From Pelagicoccus mobilis (lineage in GTDB: Bacteria > Verrucomicrobiota > Verrucomicrobiia > Opitutales > Opitutaceae), in assembly GCF_016595505.1 (NCBI RefSeq), contig NZ_JAENIL010000022.1:52167-116166 (forward strand): DNA of 64,000 bases. The letters run 5' to 3'. The translations under genes were made by a program, and so were the position numbers. The notes under the pieces were generated by a model. It had not been told where the DNA came from, made no database searches, and was given only the letters and a program-made list of their open reading frames with translations. Below, one piece after another: positions 19,341 through 28,298 of this stretch; the stretch's first letter is position 1; each line of letters starts with the position of its first letter.

Positions 19341-19985
19341 ATGACCACCCCCTACCCCATTCGCTTGATGCTCGTCGACGACCACACTGTCGTTCGCATG
19401 GGCCTGGCTGCCATTCTGCAGCTTCATGCCGATATCGAGGTAGTCGCGGAGGCGGAAGACGGTGCTCAGGCCTTGCTCGAGTACCGGAAAGCCAAACCAG
19501 ACGTCGTCCTGATGGATGTGAGCATGCCCGTTACGAGCGGTATTGAAGCCATCCAAAACATCGTCGCGGAAACTCCAGACGCTAAAATCCTCCTGCTCAC
19601 GATGTCCGACCTCGACGAAGACATCCAAGGCGCTTTCGAAGCCGGAGCACGCGGTTACATTCTCAAGAACGCTTCTCACGAAGAAATCGTGGAAGCCGTT
19701 CGCATCGCCAATAAAGGAGATCGCTACATCACCGACTCCCTGCAAAACCGCCTTAACGCCCTCGCTCAGATCAAGCATATCTCCGAACGCGAACTGGAAG
19801 TCCTCGAGGGCATGAGGCGAGGCCTGACCAATCGTGACATTTCTCTGACGCTCGATATCAGCGAGCACACCGTAAAAGCGCATGTGAAAGCCATCCTCAA
19901 AAAGCTCGAATCGGCCGATCGGGCTGAAGCCGTCGCGCGAGGATTCGAAAAAGGGCTTCTGCGCCTAAACGACAGCCAAACCTAA
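19341..19985 (+). CDS. NarL/FixJ-family response regulator
   Basis: 214 residues from ATG 19341 (MTTPYPIRLMLVDDHTVVRMG), which matches family starts; an upstream in-frame start would add ten residues. The receiver domain has the acidic pair in LVDDH, the phosphoacceptor Asp59 in VVLMDVSMP, and the Lys in GYILKNASHEE. The LuxR-type HTH near residues 145-210 reads SERELEVLEGMRRGLTNRDI and LDISEHTVKAHVKAILKKL. It is divergent from its likely partner kinase at 17074-19242 and upstream of the receptor at 20241, which it probably controls. Confidence 0.93.
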   Translation: MTTPYPIRLMLVDDHTVVRMGLAAILQLHADIEVVAEAEDGAQALLEYRKAKPDVVLMDVSMPVTSGIEAIQNIVAETPDAKILLLTMSDLDEDIQGAFEAGARGYILKNASHEEIVEAVRIANKGDRYITDSLQNRLNALAQIKHISERELEVLEGMRRGLTNRDISLTLDISEHTVKAHVKAILKKLESADRAEAVARGFEKGLLRLNDSQT

Positions 19986-20042
19986 CAAGACCAACCATTC
20001 AGTAGTCATCTAGCGGATACAACTAATCCCATTCGCAACCTT

Positions 20043-20084
20043 ACCCCTAAATTAATAGAGCAGTAGTCGCTCTATTACCCTACC
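20043..20084. promoter_or_regulatory. Inverted repeat and shared motif upstream of receptor 2
   Basis: A perfect 9-bp inverted repeat, TAATAGAGC (20053-20061) with GCTCTATTA (20069-20077), is flanked by TTACCCCTAA and ATTACCCTACC. The left half extends to CTAAATTAATAGAGC, nearly identical to a segment at about 9595 upstream of the paralogous receptor. The leader just before the start also shares CCACAAACACCC (20213-20224) with that gene. This is a candidate operator for the XylR-like or the NarL-like regulator. Confidence 0.5.
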
Positions 20085-20240
20085 GAGCAAAGCATTGCTC
20101 CACTCCTTTAAACCCGTCGAGAGATGCTGGTGCTCTACAAACACGTGCGCACATAAGCACCTACCAACAACTCATTCAGCTCTTCGCGACGTACCCAAAC
20201 ATAAACTACAACCCACAAACACCCAATAAACCTATCAAGC

Positions 20241-23200
20241 ATGATGAAGTATAAGAACCTCATAGCTATCAGCCTTGTACCGGCGAGCGCCCTGCTCGCG
20301 CAAGAGGGCGTCGATGACGAAGACGAGATCTTCGAGCTTTCGCCCTTCACTGTCGAAGGTGCTGAAGAGACTGGCTACCGAGCAACCGCCACACTCGCTG
20401 GCACTCGTATCCGCACTGAACTGAAAGATGTCGGCTCCGCGATCTCAGTCGTAACCGAGCAATTCCTCGACGATATGGGGGTGACCGACAACACCTCTTT
20501 GCTTGTCTACACGACCAACACGGAATCGGGTGGCGTGTCCGGCAACTTCGCTGGTCTCGGCAACGGGGAAAACCTCGACGAGGGCAACTCCATGCTCCGT
20601 CCTAACAACAACAACCGTGTACGCGGACTTCAGGCAGCTGACAATACACGTGGTTACTTCCTGACCGATATTCCATGGGACAACTACAACACCGGTCGCA
20701 TCGACTTGCAGCGTGGTCCGAACTCAATGCTATTCGGCCTCGGTAGCCCAGCAGGTATCATCAATGCAACGGTCAAGGGAGCCTCTTGGGAAGATGAGGG
20801 CAAGGTCGATATCCGCTTCGGCAGCTGGGGAACCCAACGCTTGTCCGTTAATCTGAACCGAGTCATTCTTGAAGACGAGTTGGCCATTCGAATGGCAGCC
20901 CTGACCGAACACCAGAAGTTCCAACAGAACCCAGCGTTCGAGGATGACGAACGTTTGTACTTCGCTCTGAAATACCAACCGAGTTTCCTTAAGAGCGATT
21001 CGGCTTCCACCACCATCACTTCCAACTTCGAGAATGGATCCATCGAAGCAAACCGCCCACGTGCGATCCCACCGGAAGACCTCGTAACCCCATGGTTTGA
21101 TCGCTTGAACAAGCTGGTCGTCAATCCGCTGGAAGCCTACAACGACAATCCCTTGATCCCCGGCTCAGGTACCTTTGTTGGTGGGCATGAGAACTACACA
21201 CCGGCTCTCGATCAGCTGACCGGAGGCGTGCAAGTTGTCTTCGACGATCCGAACTCTTCCCAACAGTGGGGTCCGCTTCGCATCGGCGAAATCAATCACA
21301 CTACAAAATGGGGCATCGGATCTGACGGTCTGCCCGATGAAGGAGTGGGCTACCTGCCATTCTACCGCTCAGTATCAGTGGCTCGATACCCCGATTATGC
21401 AGTACAAGCGGGTCTCGAGTTTTCGGATACGCTTTCTCCATTCAAGCGCGAGTCTCTCACCGACCGTTCGATCTTCGACTTCAAGAATAACTTGATCGAC
21501 GGAGACAACAAACGTGAATGGCGCGACTTCGAGGCCTTCAACATCGCTCTGGACCAAAGTTTCTTCAACAACCGTCTGGCATTCCAAGTCGCCTACGACC
21601 GCCAGGACTACGGCGACCGTTCATTCCGCCCAATGGGTGCCAACCCAATGATCGCAGTCGACGTCAATACTCACCTAGCATCCGACCAAACACCGAACCC
21701 GAATGTTGGCCGCCCTTATCTCTTCTCGCGCACTCGATTCGGTACGGGAGCTCGCCAAACAGAACGGGAAGTTAAACAGGCAACCGCCGTTTTGGACATT
21801 CGCGCCACCGACTTCATGGACGAGTCGTGGCTCTCCAAAATGCTAGGACGTCACCTCTTCACTGGCTTCGCATCCGAGCAGCGTATCGAACAACGCGATC
21901 AACAGTGGGCCTCCTATTTGCTCAGCCGCGAGTACGGCGAGTTCATGGGCACGCCAAAGGTATCGCAGACCGAACGCGAACTCATGATGATGAACTATCT
22001 TGGCAGTGATTCCCTCTTGGGAGTCAATTCTCCGAGAGGACTCAACATACAACCTGTATCCGCTCTGCAAGTTCCAGACTCCAGCTCGATCCTGCTATTC
22101 GATTCGAACTGGAACGCTCCTAGCGTAGACCCAGCTGCTGAGTGGATACGCCCATGGGACCAGTCCAACCAGACCCAATCGGAAAACCCAGACAACTACG
22201 TTGGCTGGAGAACCATGTCTTTCGACCTCATCAACGGCTCGACCGTCGAGGGCGGCAAGAAGTCCATCAAGGACGCGCGAGGTGACTTGCAGGAAATCGA
22301 TTCTGAAGCGTTTATCTGGCAAGCTTACCTAGCAGGAGGAGCGATTGTACCCACTTATGGATACCGTCGAGACACTGCCAAGGGCTATGGTCTCGTTGCA
22401 GATGGATCACCTGACAATTACACAACCAGCCTCGTCGCAGCGGACACTTACCTCGACCTGACGGATCCCTCTTATGACTTCCGTACAGAGCCAGGAAACG
22501 TGGTGGAAGGATCAAGCGAATCTTGGTCGGTCGTTCTCCACACCGCTAAGTTCCTGCCCGAGCTCCCCCTTGGCTCCGAGTTCAGTTTCTTCTACAACGA
22601 ATCCTCGAACTTCCAACCAGCTGCCGGCCGCATCGGCGTGTTTGGAGATCCTCTCGGCGCTCCATCAGGAGACACCACTGACTACGGTTTCATGGTTTCC
22701 GCACTCCAAGGGAAGATGCACTTCAAGGTGAACATCTACGAAACCCTTGTGAAGGATGCCAGCTTCGACCCCGGTAACCTCTGGGTGATCGGAGCACAGG
22801 AGGCACGCGCCTACCGTGCGGCTAAGCGATTCGAAGCTAACCTCAATGGAGAGCCTGGTTCGAAAGGCTGGTGGTACCGTCCACGCGGTGGACAAACCGC
22901 AGAAGAGGCTCTCGAAGAACAACGCTCGCACGTTGAAGGCGTATTGGGGAACCTGCTGCCAACCGAGTTCTACGAAGCCTGGGGCATGGATCTCGAAAAC
23001 GGCTGGAAGAACAGCTGGTGGTTAGGTGGATCAAAGCCAGTCGGCATTACTTCTACCGCCGATACCTTGTCCGAAGGGGTTGAATACGAGTTGAGTTTTG
23101 AGCCGACAAAGAACTGGAGTATCCTTTTCAACGCATCCGAGCAAACGGCAAAGAATACCAACATAGCTGGCTCGCTCAAGGAATTCGTAGCAGCTCGCAA

Positions 23201-23720
23201 TGCTCATTGGAACGGTCCCGCAGGTCACACCCGCATGTGGGGTGGCGGCGGAACCCAATCCATCCTCTCGCAGTGGAATACTCTCTTCTACTCCAAGTAC
23301 CAACTCGCACTACAACAGGAAGGCACCAACGTAGCCGAGATGCGCCCATGGCGTGCAAACATGGTGACCTCCTACCGTTTCACAGACGGCCGCTTCAAAG
23401 GCTTGAACGTTGGCGGCAGCGTGCGTTGGGAAGACAAGGTGGCTATCGGGTATCCAGTCTATACTGACCCATCCGATGGCGTCGACAAGTTCGACATCGA
23501 CAATCCTTACTGGGGTCCGAGTGCCGAGAAGATCGACTTATTCGCATCTTATACGATGAAGCTCGGCAACGGCATCCGCTGGCGTATCCAAGGAAACCTG
23601 AGAAACGCGTTCGCTGACGACAAACTGATCCCCGTCACTGTCCAAGGAGATGGCTCTCCGGGAACGTTCCGTATCCCAGCGAGCCGTGAATGGACCATCT
23701 CAAACAGCTTCACATTCTAG
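20241..23720 (+). CDS. TonB-dependent outer-membrane receptor (large, SusC-like without SusD), paralog 2
   Basis: 1159 residues. A short signal peptide (LIAISLVPASALLAQ) is followed by DDEDEIFELSPFTVEGAEET, the putative TonB box. The plug includes VRGLQAADNTRGYFLTDIPW and RGPNSMLFGLGSPAGIINAT; the barrel ends with the aromatic strand WTISNSFTF. It is co-linear with the receptor at 5953-9465 along its whole length and shares many identical blocks, so the two arose by duplication and may take up related ligands. It lies downstream of a NarL-type regulator. The next gene, an iduronate-2-sulfatase-like enzyme, lies 74 bp downstream past a hairpin terminator. Confidence 0.94.
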   Translation: MMKYKNLIAISLVPASALLAQEGVDDEDEIFELSPFTVEGAEETGYRATATLAGTRIRTELKDVGSAISVVTEQFLDDMGVTDNTSLLVYTTNTESGGVSGNFAGLGNGENLDEGNSMLRPNNNNRVRGLQAADNTRGYFLTDIPWDNYNTGRIDLQRGPNSMLFGLGSPAGIINATVKGASWEDEGKVDIRFGSWGTQRLSVNLNRVILEDELAIRMAALTEHQKFQQNPAFEDDERLYFALKYQPSFLKSDSASTTITSNFENGSIEANRPRAIPPEDLVTPWFDRLNKLVVNPLEAYNDNPLIPGSGTFVGGHENYTPALDQLTGGVQVVFDDPNSSQQWGPLRIGEINHTTKWGIGSDGLPDEGVGYLPFYRSVSVARYPDYAVQAGLEFSDTLSPFKRESLTDRSIFDFKNNLIDGDNKREWRDFEAFNIALDQSFFNNRLAFQVAYDRQDYGDRSFRPMGANPMIAVDVNTHLASDQTPNPNVGRPYLFSRTRFGTGARQTEREVKQATAVLDIRATDFMDESWLSKMLGRHLFTGFASEQRIEQRDQQWASYLLSREYGEFMGTPKVSQTERELMMMNYLGSDSLLGVNSPRGLNIQPVSALQVPDSSSILLFDSNWNAPSVDPAAEWIRPWDQSNQTQSENPDNYVGWRTMSFDLINGSTVEGGKKSIKDARGDLQEIDSEAFIWQAYLAGGAIVPTYGYRRDTAKGYGLVADGSPDNYTTSLVAADTYLDLTDPSYDFRTEPGNVVEGSSESWSVVLHTAKFLPELPLGSEFSFFYNESSNFQPAAGRIGVFGDPLGAPSGDTTDYGFMVSALQGKMHFKVNIYETLVKDASFDPGNLWVIGAQEARAYRAAKRFEANLNGEPGSKGWWYRPRGGQTAEEALEEQRSHVEGVLGNLLPTEFYEAWGMDLENGWKNSWWLGGSKPVGITSTADTLSEGVEYELSFEPTKNWSILFNASEQTAKNTNIAGSLKEFVAARNAHWNGPAGHTRMWGGGGTQSILSQWNTLFYSKYQLALQQEGTNVAEMRPWRANMVTSYRFTDGRFKGLNVGGSVRWEDKVAIGYPVYTDPSDGVDKFDIDNPYWGPSAEKIDLFASYTMKLGNGIRWRIQGNLRNAFADDKLIPVTVQGDGSPGTFRIPASREWTISNSFTF

Positions 23721-23740
23721 TCAGGATATAAAAATCCTTC

Positions 23741-23778
23741 GAGGCCGGAAGAGGGCACTTCCGGCCTCACCATTTTTT
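23741..23778 (+). terminator. Rho-independent terminator after receptor 2
   Basis: A perfect 11-bp stem, GAGGCCGGAAG (23741-23751) and CTTCCGGCCTC (23758-23768), with a 6-nt loop, is followed by six T (23773-23778). It sits between the receptor gene and the sulfatase at 23795 and may only reduce, not stop, transcription into the latter. Confidence 0.85.
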
Positions 23779-23794
23779 AGCCTAACCATACGAC

Positions 23795-25336
23795 ATGAAG
23801 ACCATTCTTCGCCTCGCGTGTGCAACCGTTGTTGCCACCACTCTTAAATTGGCCTGCGCCGCTCCTAGCGACTCGCCCAACGTACTCATAATTGCTGTAG
23901 ACGACCTCAAGCCACTCATCGGAGCGTATCAGGACAGCCACGCCATCACACCGGCCATCGATAAACTTGCCTCTCGAGGAACCGTATTCAGAAATGCATA
24001 CTGCCAACAAGCAGTCTGCGGAGCATCCCGAGCCAGTTTCTTCACAGGGCAAAGACCCGATTCGGTTCAGGTCTGGGACTTTAAGTCCCGTATGCGTGAC
24101 CATCAGCCCGATCTCATCACCCTTCCCCAGCATTTCAAAAACCACGGTTACCACACTGCTTCGGTTGGAAAAGTCTTCGATCCACGCTGCTCGGACGGGA
24201 AAAAGAACGACGCGCGTTCTTGGAGCCAGCCTCACACCAGCGTCGAAACGCCTCATCTTCTCATAAACCATTTCGGAGCAAGAGACGCACTGAGCAAGAT
24301 CAAGTCCTTCCGCCTCAAGGCCCCTCCGGAAAAGAAGGACAACAGCGACCTAAACAGTTTCAAGCTCATCACCGAAAGACTCGAAAACGACGTCCCCGAC
24401 GACTTCTACGGAGATGGGCTGAGAGCGAACTGGGCAGTCTCCTTCCTGGAAGAACAGAAGCAAAACGAAAAACCCTTCTTTCTAGTCGTGGGCTTCAAGA
24501 AGCCTCACCTTCCCTTTATCGCGCCCAAGAAATACTGGGATCTCCACGATCCCGACAAACTTCCACTCGCCGCCGTCACGGATATGCCAGTCGGGTCACC
24601 AGATTTCCACTACCAAGACTCTTGGGAACTCAGAGGCGGATACGGTGGAATTCCTGAAGGGAAACTTCCAGAGGAGATGCAACGCGAGCTAGTGCACGGT
24701 TACTACGCCTGCGTCTCCTACATCGACGCCCAAATAGCGCGAATCCTCGAAACCCTGGAAGAACAGGGTTTAGCCGAGAACACGATTGTAGCCCTCTGGG
24801 GAGACCACGGTTGGCATCTCGGAGATCACGGCATGTGGTGCAAACACACCAACTACGAACAAGCAACCCGCGTTCCGTTCATCGTCGTACCCCCCGAGTC
24901 CTTCGGTCCAGCGACCCCTCAAACTACTACCCCCGTCGACTCAATCGATCTCGCCCCAACCCTCACCGAACTCTGCAATATCCCTGCTCTTGCGAGTTTC
25001 GCAGGCAAGAGCCTCACTCCGCTACTCGCCGACTCGGAGGCGATCCACAAGCCCTTTGCCGTCAGCCAATTTCACCGACATACGGAGGGAAATACGGTCA
25101 TGGGCTACGCCTTCAGAAACAAACGCTACCGACTTATCACCTGGATAGAAATGGATTTCAAAGCCGGCGAACGCAGCGGCCCACTCGTCGCGACCGAACT
25201 CTACGACCTCCAGAAAGATCCCGACGAAACGAAAAACTTAGCATCACTGGCTGAGTTCACCGACCTGAGCGAGAGACTCACTCGACGCGCCGCCCGCTAT
25301 GCCAAACAAGAACTCGGGGTCAGTTGGTCTCAATAG
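23795..25336 (+). CDS. Secreted sulfatase of the iduronate-2-sulfatase type
   Basis: 513 residues with a signal peptide ending near LACAAP (residue 23). The active-site motif is AVCGASRASFFTGQRPDS with Cys75, the C-x-A-x-R variant, followed by VQVWDFKSRMRDHQPDLITL. The pattern of RPDS, a WDF-like stretch and then the partner helix is characteristic of iduronate-2-sulfatase-like enzymes. Further motifs are SVGKVFDP, FFLVVGFKKPHLPF and VALWGDHGWHLGDHGMWCKHTN. It should remove a sulfate from a saccharide in the periplasm. It is the last gene of the sulfatase locus, and a strong terminator follows at 25432. Confidence 0.92.
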   Translation: MKTILRLACATVVATTLKLACAAPSDSPNVLIIAVDDLKPLIGAYQDSHAITPAIDKLASRGTVFRNAYCQQAVCGASRASFFTGQRPDSVQVWDFKSRMRDHQPDLITLPQHFKNHGYHTASVGKVFDPRCSDGKKNDARSWSQPHTSVETPHLLINHFGARDALSKIKSFRLKAPPEKKDNSDLNSFKLITERLENDVPDDFYGDGLRANWAVSFLEEQKQNEKPFFLVVGFKKPHLPFIAPKKYWDLHDPDKLPLAAVTDMPVGSPDFHYQDSWELRGGYGGIPEGKLPEEMQRELVHGYYACVSYIDAQIARILETLEEQGLAENTIVALWGDHGWHLGDHGMWCKHTNYEQATRVPFIVVPPESFGPATPQTTTPVDSIDLAPTLTELCNIPALASFAGKSLTPLLADSEAIHKPFAVSQFHRHTEGNTVMGYAFRNKRYRLITWIEMDFKAGERSGPLVATELYDLQKDPDETKNLASLAEFTDLSERLTRRAARYAKQELGVSWSQ

Positions 25337-25813
25337 TTTCACGCCAATACTAATCCATTTTCCGTCTGCTCTCCCCATGCATCCGATGGGTCGGATACTC
25401 ATCTTGTAGAAATTCCAATTTACTTATCAGAGAGTCTGCTCATCTAGTCGGAGCAGGCTCTTTTTGTGGTTCATCTCCAAATCGAATGAGAGAGGAGTCA
25501 TCCGAATCCAGGGTCTACAAAGGTAACCATCTTTCTTGATGGATCTGATTCGACGACAGCTGGGCCAGCCCCTCGCAGGCAGCCCATCCGACCCCAGAAC
25601 AGCCGTACCTCCGGAAAAATACCCCCGTGTCCCAGCCAAGCAATAAATTGAGCTTTTTCCACCTACCTATCACGCTTTGGCTATGTACAATCTAATACCA
25701 TCACCAGAAACCCGCACCCACATTTGACATCTTCCGGCACTTCATTCCGCTTCTTGTGAATATCCTATCGACTCAGGGACAGGCCTGAAGTAACGATTTC
25801 CAAATCCACTCAA
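25337..25813. other. Intergenic region between the sulfatase locus and the second glycan locus
   Basis: 477 bp with no supportable gene. It holds an inverted repeat ATCCGA-TGGG-TCGGAT (25381-25396), the terminator at 25432-25465 and the upstream region of the receptor at 25814. The 16-bp palindrome found before three other genes of the next locus is not present here. Confidence 0.6.
25432..25465 (+). terminator. Rho-independent terminator after the iduronate-2-sulfatase-like gene
   Basis: GAGTCTGCTC (25432-25441) pairs with GAGCAGGCTC (25451-25460), ten pairs including one wobble, followed directly by TTTTT. It closes the sulfatase locus about 95 bp after the last stop. Confidence 0.8.
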
Positions 25814-28147
25814 ATGCCCATTGCCCCGAACACAGCCCTAGTTTTGGCGATGGCGGCCACGGTGTCGCTGCCAACCTTCGGTCAAGACCTCTTCGAGATG
25901 AGCTTGGACGAACTCTTGGAGGTGAAAATCACGTCCCAAAAACGTGAGGAAGACCCGCAAAAAGCCTCGCTCTCAGTAACGGCGATCAATGGCCAATCCC
26001 TCTCCAACTGGGAGATTGGAAGCTTCCTCGATCTGGATTCACAAGTTCCGGGTCTGGTCATCGGTCGATCCGGCTACGACCCACGCCCAGCGATACGGGG
26101 CGCTCGAACACAGCAGGTTGAGCACAACGACCTCGTGCTCGCTTCCTACAACGACGGCGTCTACCAAAGCCGGCACGCCCAAACCATGCGCCCCTACCTC
26201 GACCTCGAACGGGTCGAAATCCTTCGCGGTCCGCAAGGGACCCTCTTCGGGCGAAATAGTTACGGAGGCGCCACCAACGCTTTGAGCCAAAAACCAGAAC
26301 TTGGAACGGTCGAATCTCAAGCCACCCTCACCCTCGGCAGCGACTCTCTGCTTGAAGCCAGGGCTTTCACAAACATGCCAATCGGCGACACCGCAGCGCT
26401 CCGCTTCTCGCTCGCTGACACCTCACGCGACGGTTATATCGAAAACCGTTACGATCCAGATCTCTCCCTCGGGGACCGGGACGGTTTCTTAGCTCGAGGG
26501 CAACTTCTCTGGGAACCAACGGAACAGGCAAGCCTGAGACTGAAAATCGAACGATGGGAGGAAAATTCCAATGGGTACGGATCGTTCGGATACAAACCCA
26601 TCGGCATCCCAATCGATGAATCCAGCAGCCTTTCGAGCCCGTTCGGTACCCTCTTTCCCCTCATCGGAAAATCCGAGAACCTCGACAACTCCCTAGGGAC
26701 CAGCGGGGCTGGTATTGATTTCGCAAATACACCACAGAACGACGGGGCCGCCGAAGTCCTACGAGATCCCTATCACATCAACAGCGACTACCCATCCCAA
26801 GAACGACTGGAAGAAGATTCCCTCCTTCTCGAATGGGAGCAGGACTTTGACGAGATCAAGACTCGACTCGTCCTCGGACACACCGATTTTTCCGACTTCC
26901 GCATCGAAGACGGCGACTTTTCGACCTACAACTCTTTTGCTGGTGGTCAACGTATGGGGTCGCAAACCACCACTGGGGAGTTTCAAGTCATCTCACCCGA
27001 AAACCACGACCTACTCTGGGTGTTCGGTATCTACTATCTCAGCGAGGACTTGAACTACGCCTTTCTCTGGCGAGAACTCTCCGACCTCGTCAACAACGCC
27101 CCCGACCCCACAGCGCCTCCGCGAAACGAATGGGCAAGTTGGATGGAGGAACTTAGGATGCGAACAAAATCCCTCGCGCCGTACTTCCAAATCACCAGCA
27201 AAATCTCCGATTCCTTAAGCTTCACATTCGGTGCACGTCACACTAGCGACGAACGGACTTGGTCGCTAGTCGGACTCGATACAGACACCCCCGCAGAACT
27301 CTCCTTCAATCGCCCCGTTATCGAAAATTCGAATCACCAATGGGAACGCCCCACTTGGAAAGTCGGACTGGAATGGAACGTGGATGAAAATAGTTTCCTA
27401 TACGCAACCGGAACCACCGGCTTCATGGCAGGGAACTTCAAAACCGGAACAGACGAATACGACGAGCAAGAGGTAACCGCATTCGAAGTCGGCTACAAAA
27501 CGACAACCGATGATGATCGGATTCGCCTCAACGCCGCCTTCTTTTTCAATGAGTACGAAGATCTCCTTGCGACAACTTTCGTCGATCAAGACGGAACAAC
27601 TATAGGCGTAGTAGATAACGTAGGATCGATCACTTCCAGCGGGCTCGAAGTAGAGTTCGATTGGCTCCCTCTCGAAGCGCTGCACCTCGGAGCGAGAGCC
27701 TCAGTCGCGAACAGCCGATACGACGACTTCGTCTCATCCAATCCTTTCCAAACCGGCGGGCAAACGATCGACGGCACGCCTAACCAATTCCAACTACACG
27801 ACTCTCAAGTCGCCTTTTCTCCGGACCTTTCCGTCTCCCTATTCGCAAGCTACGACTATCAACTCGCTAACAACAGCCGAATCGTACCCAGACTAATGAT
27901 ACGATGCAACGACGACTATCGAGCAAATGACGAACCCTACCAGTTCGCGCGACAACCTTCCACCACCCTCATCGATCTCTCGCTTGCCTGGCATCCCTCA
28001 AACGACGCGTATTCTGTCAAACTCTTCGCCTCGAACTTAACCGACGAGCTCAAGCTCAACCGCGCCAATCGTTTCGGCGGTGACGTAGCGGTAGTCGATT
28101 ACGCTCCACCTCGCCGCTACAGTATCCAGATTTCCAAGAGCTTCTAG
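25814..28147 (+). CDS. TonB-dependent receptor of the conventional (about 780-aa) type
   Basis: 777 residues. A signal peptide ends near LPTFGQ. The family-typical start MSLDELLEVKITSQKREEDP leads into the plug domain, seen as AIRGARTQQVEHNDLVLASY and LERVEILRGPQGTLFGRNSY. The C-terminal barrel ends PPRRYSIQISKSF, with an aromatic final residue. It is unrelated in length and N-terminus to the three EIFELSPF receptors in this window and belongs to the Caulobacter/Sphingomonas-like group that imports diverse small ligands and oligosaccharides. It stands first in a locus of esterase, beta-galactosidase and CocE-like hydrolase genes, so it probably imports the same glycan fragments. Confidence 0.92.
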   Translation: MPIAPNTALVLAMAATVSLPTFGQDLFEMSLDELLEVKITSQKREEDPQKASLSVTAINGQSLSNWEIGSFLDLDSQVPGLVIGRSGYDPRPAIRGARTQQVEHNDLVLASYNDGVYQSRHAQTMRPYLDLERVEILRGPQGTLFGRNSYGGATNALSQKPELGTVESQATLTLGSDSLLEARAFTNMPIGDTAALRFSLADTSRDGYIENRYDPDLSLGDRDGFLARGQLLWEPTEQASLRLKIERWEENSNGYGSFGYKPIGIPIDESSSLSSPFGTLFPLIGKSENLDNSLGTSGAGIDFANTPQNDGAAEVLRDPYHINSDYPSQERLEEDSLLLEWEQDFDEIKTRLVLGHTDFSDFRIEDGDFSTYNSFAGGQRMGSQTTTGEFQVISPENHDLLWVFGIYYLSEDLNYAFLWRELSDLVNNAPDPTAPPRNEWASWMEELRMRTKSLAPYFQITSKISDSLSFTFGARHTSDERTWSLVGLDTDTPAELSFNRPVIENSNHQWERPTWKVGLEWNVDENSFLYATGTTGFMAGNFKTGTDEYDEQEVTAFEVGYKTTTDDDRIRLNAAFFFNEYEDLLATTFVDQDGTTIGVVDNVGSITSSGLEVEFDWLPLEALHLGARASVANSRYDDFVSSNPFQTGGQTIDGTPNQFQLHDSQVAFSPDLSVSLFASYDYQLANNSRIVPRLMIRCNDDYRANDEPYQFARQPSTTLIDLSLAWHPSNDAYSVKLFASNLTDELKLNRANRFGGDVAVVDYAPPRRYSIQISKSF

Positions 28148-28224
28148 CGTTGCTCCTTTGGCTGTACAACCAGAGCCAGGCTCGATCTAGCCCTCACCGC
28201 AACGAGTGCTCCCTCCTCGCTCTT

Positions 28225-28269
28225 TCCCCTATTCGGGGGATAGACTCAACCGGGCCCAAACAGTATCCT
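28225..28269 (+). promoter_or_regulatory. Operator-promoter A: 16-bp palindrome plus spaced -35/-10 before the esterase gene
   Basis: TCCCCTATTCGGGGGA (28225-28240) abuts TAGACT (28241-28246), a -35-like hexamer. After 17 bp comes TATCCT (28264-28269), a -10-like hexamer, 30 bp before the start codon. The same layout, with identical spacing, occurs at 29939 and on the minus strand at 45668. A dimeric activator bound there would be centred near -43, the usual position for contacting RNA polymerase at -35. Confidence 0.75.
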
Positions 28270-28298
28270 CCACCTCCTGGAAGCTATCACCCCCTAAA

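Noticed and set aside
25381..25396. A second copy of the 164-bp element, because of a shared CCGATGGGTC
   Set aside because: Similarity ends after about a dozen bases and no matching distal inverted repeat was found. It is only a short local palindrome.
25724..25766. TTGACA (25724) and TATCCT (25761) as a promoter for the receptor at 25814
   Set aside because: Spacing is 31 bp, far from 17, and the regulatory palindrome is absent. TATCCT alone is not enough.
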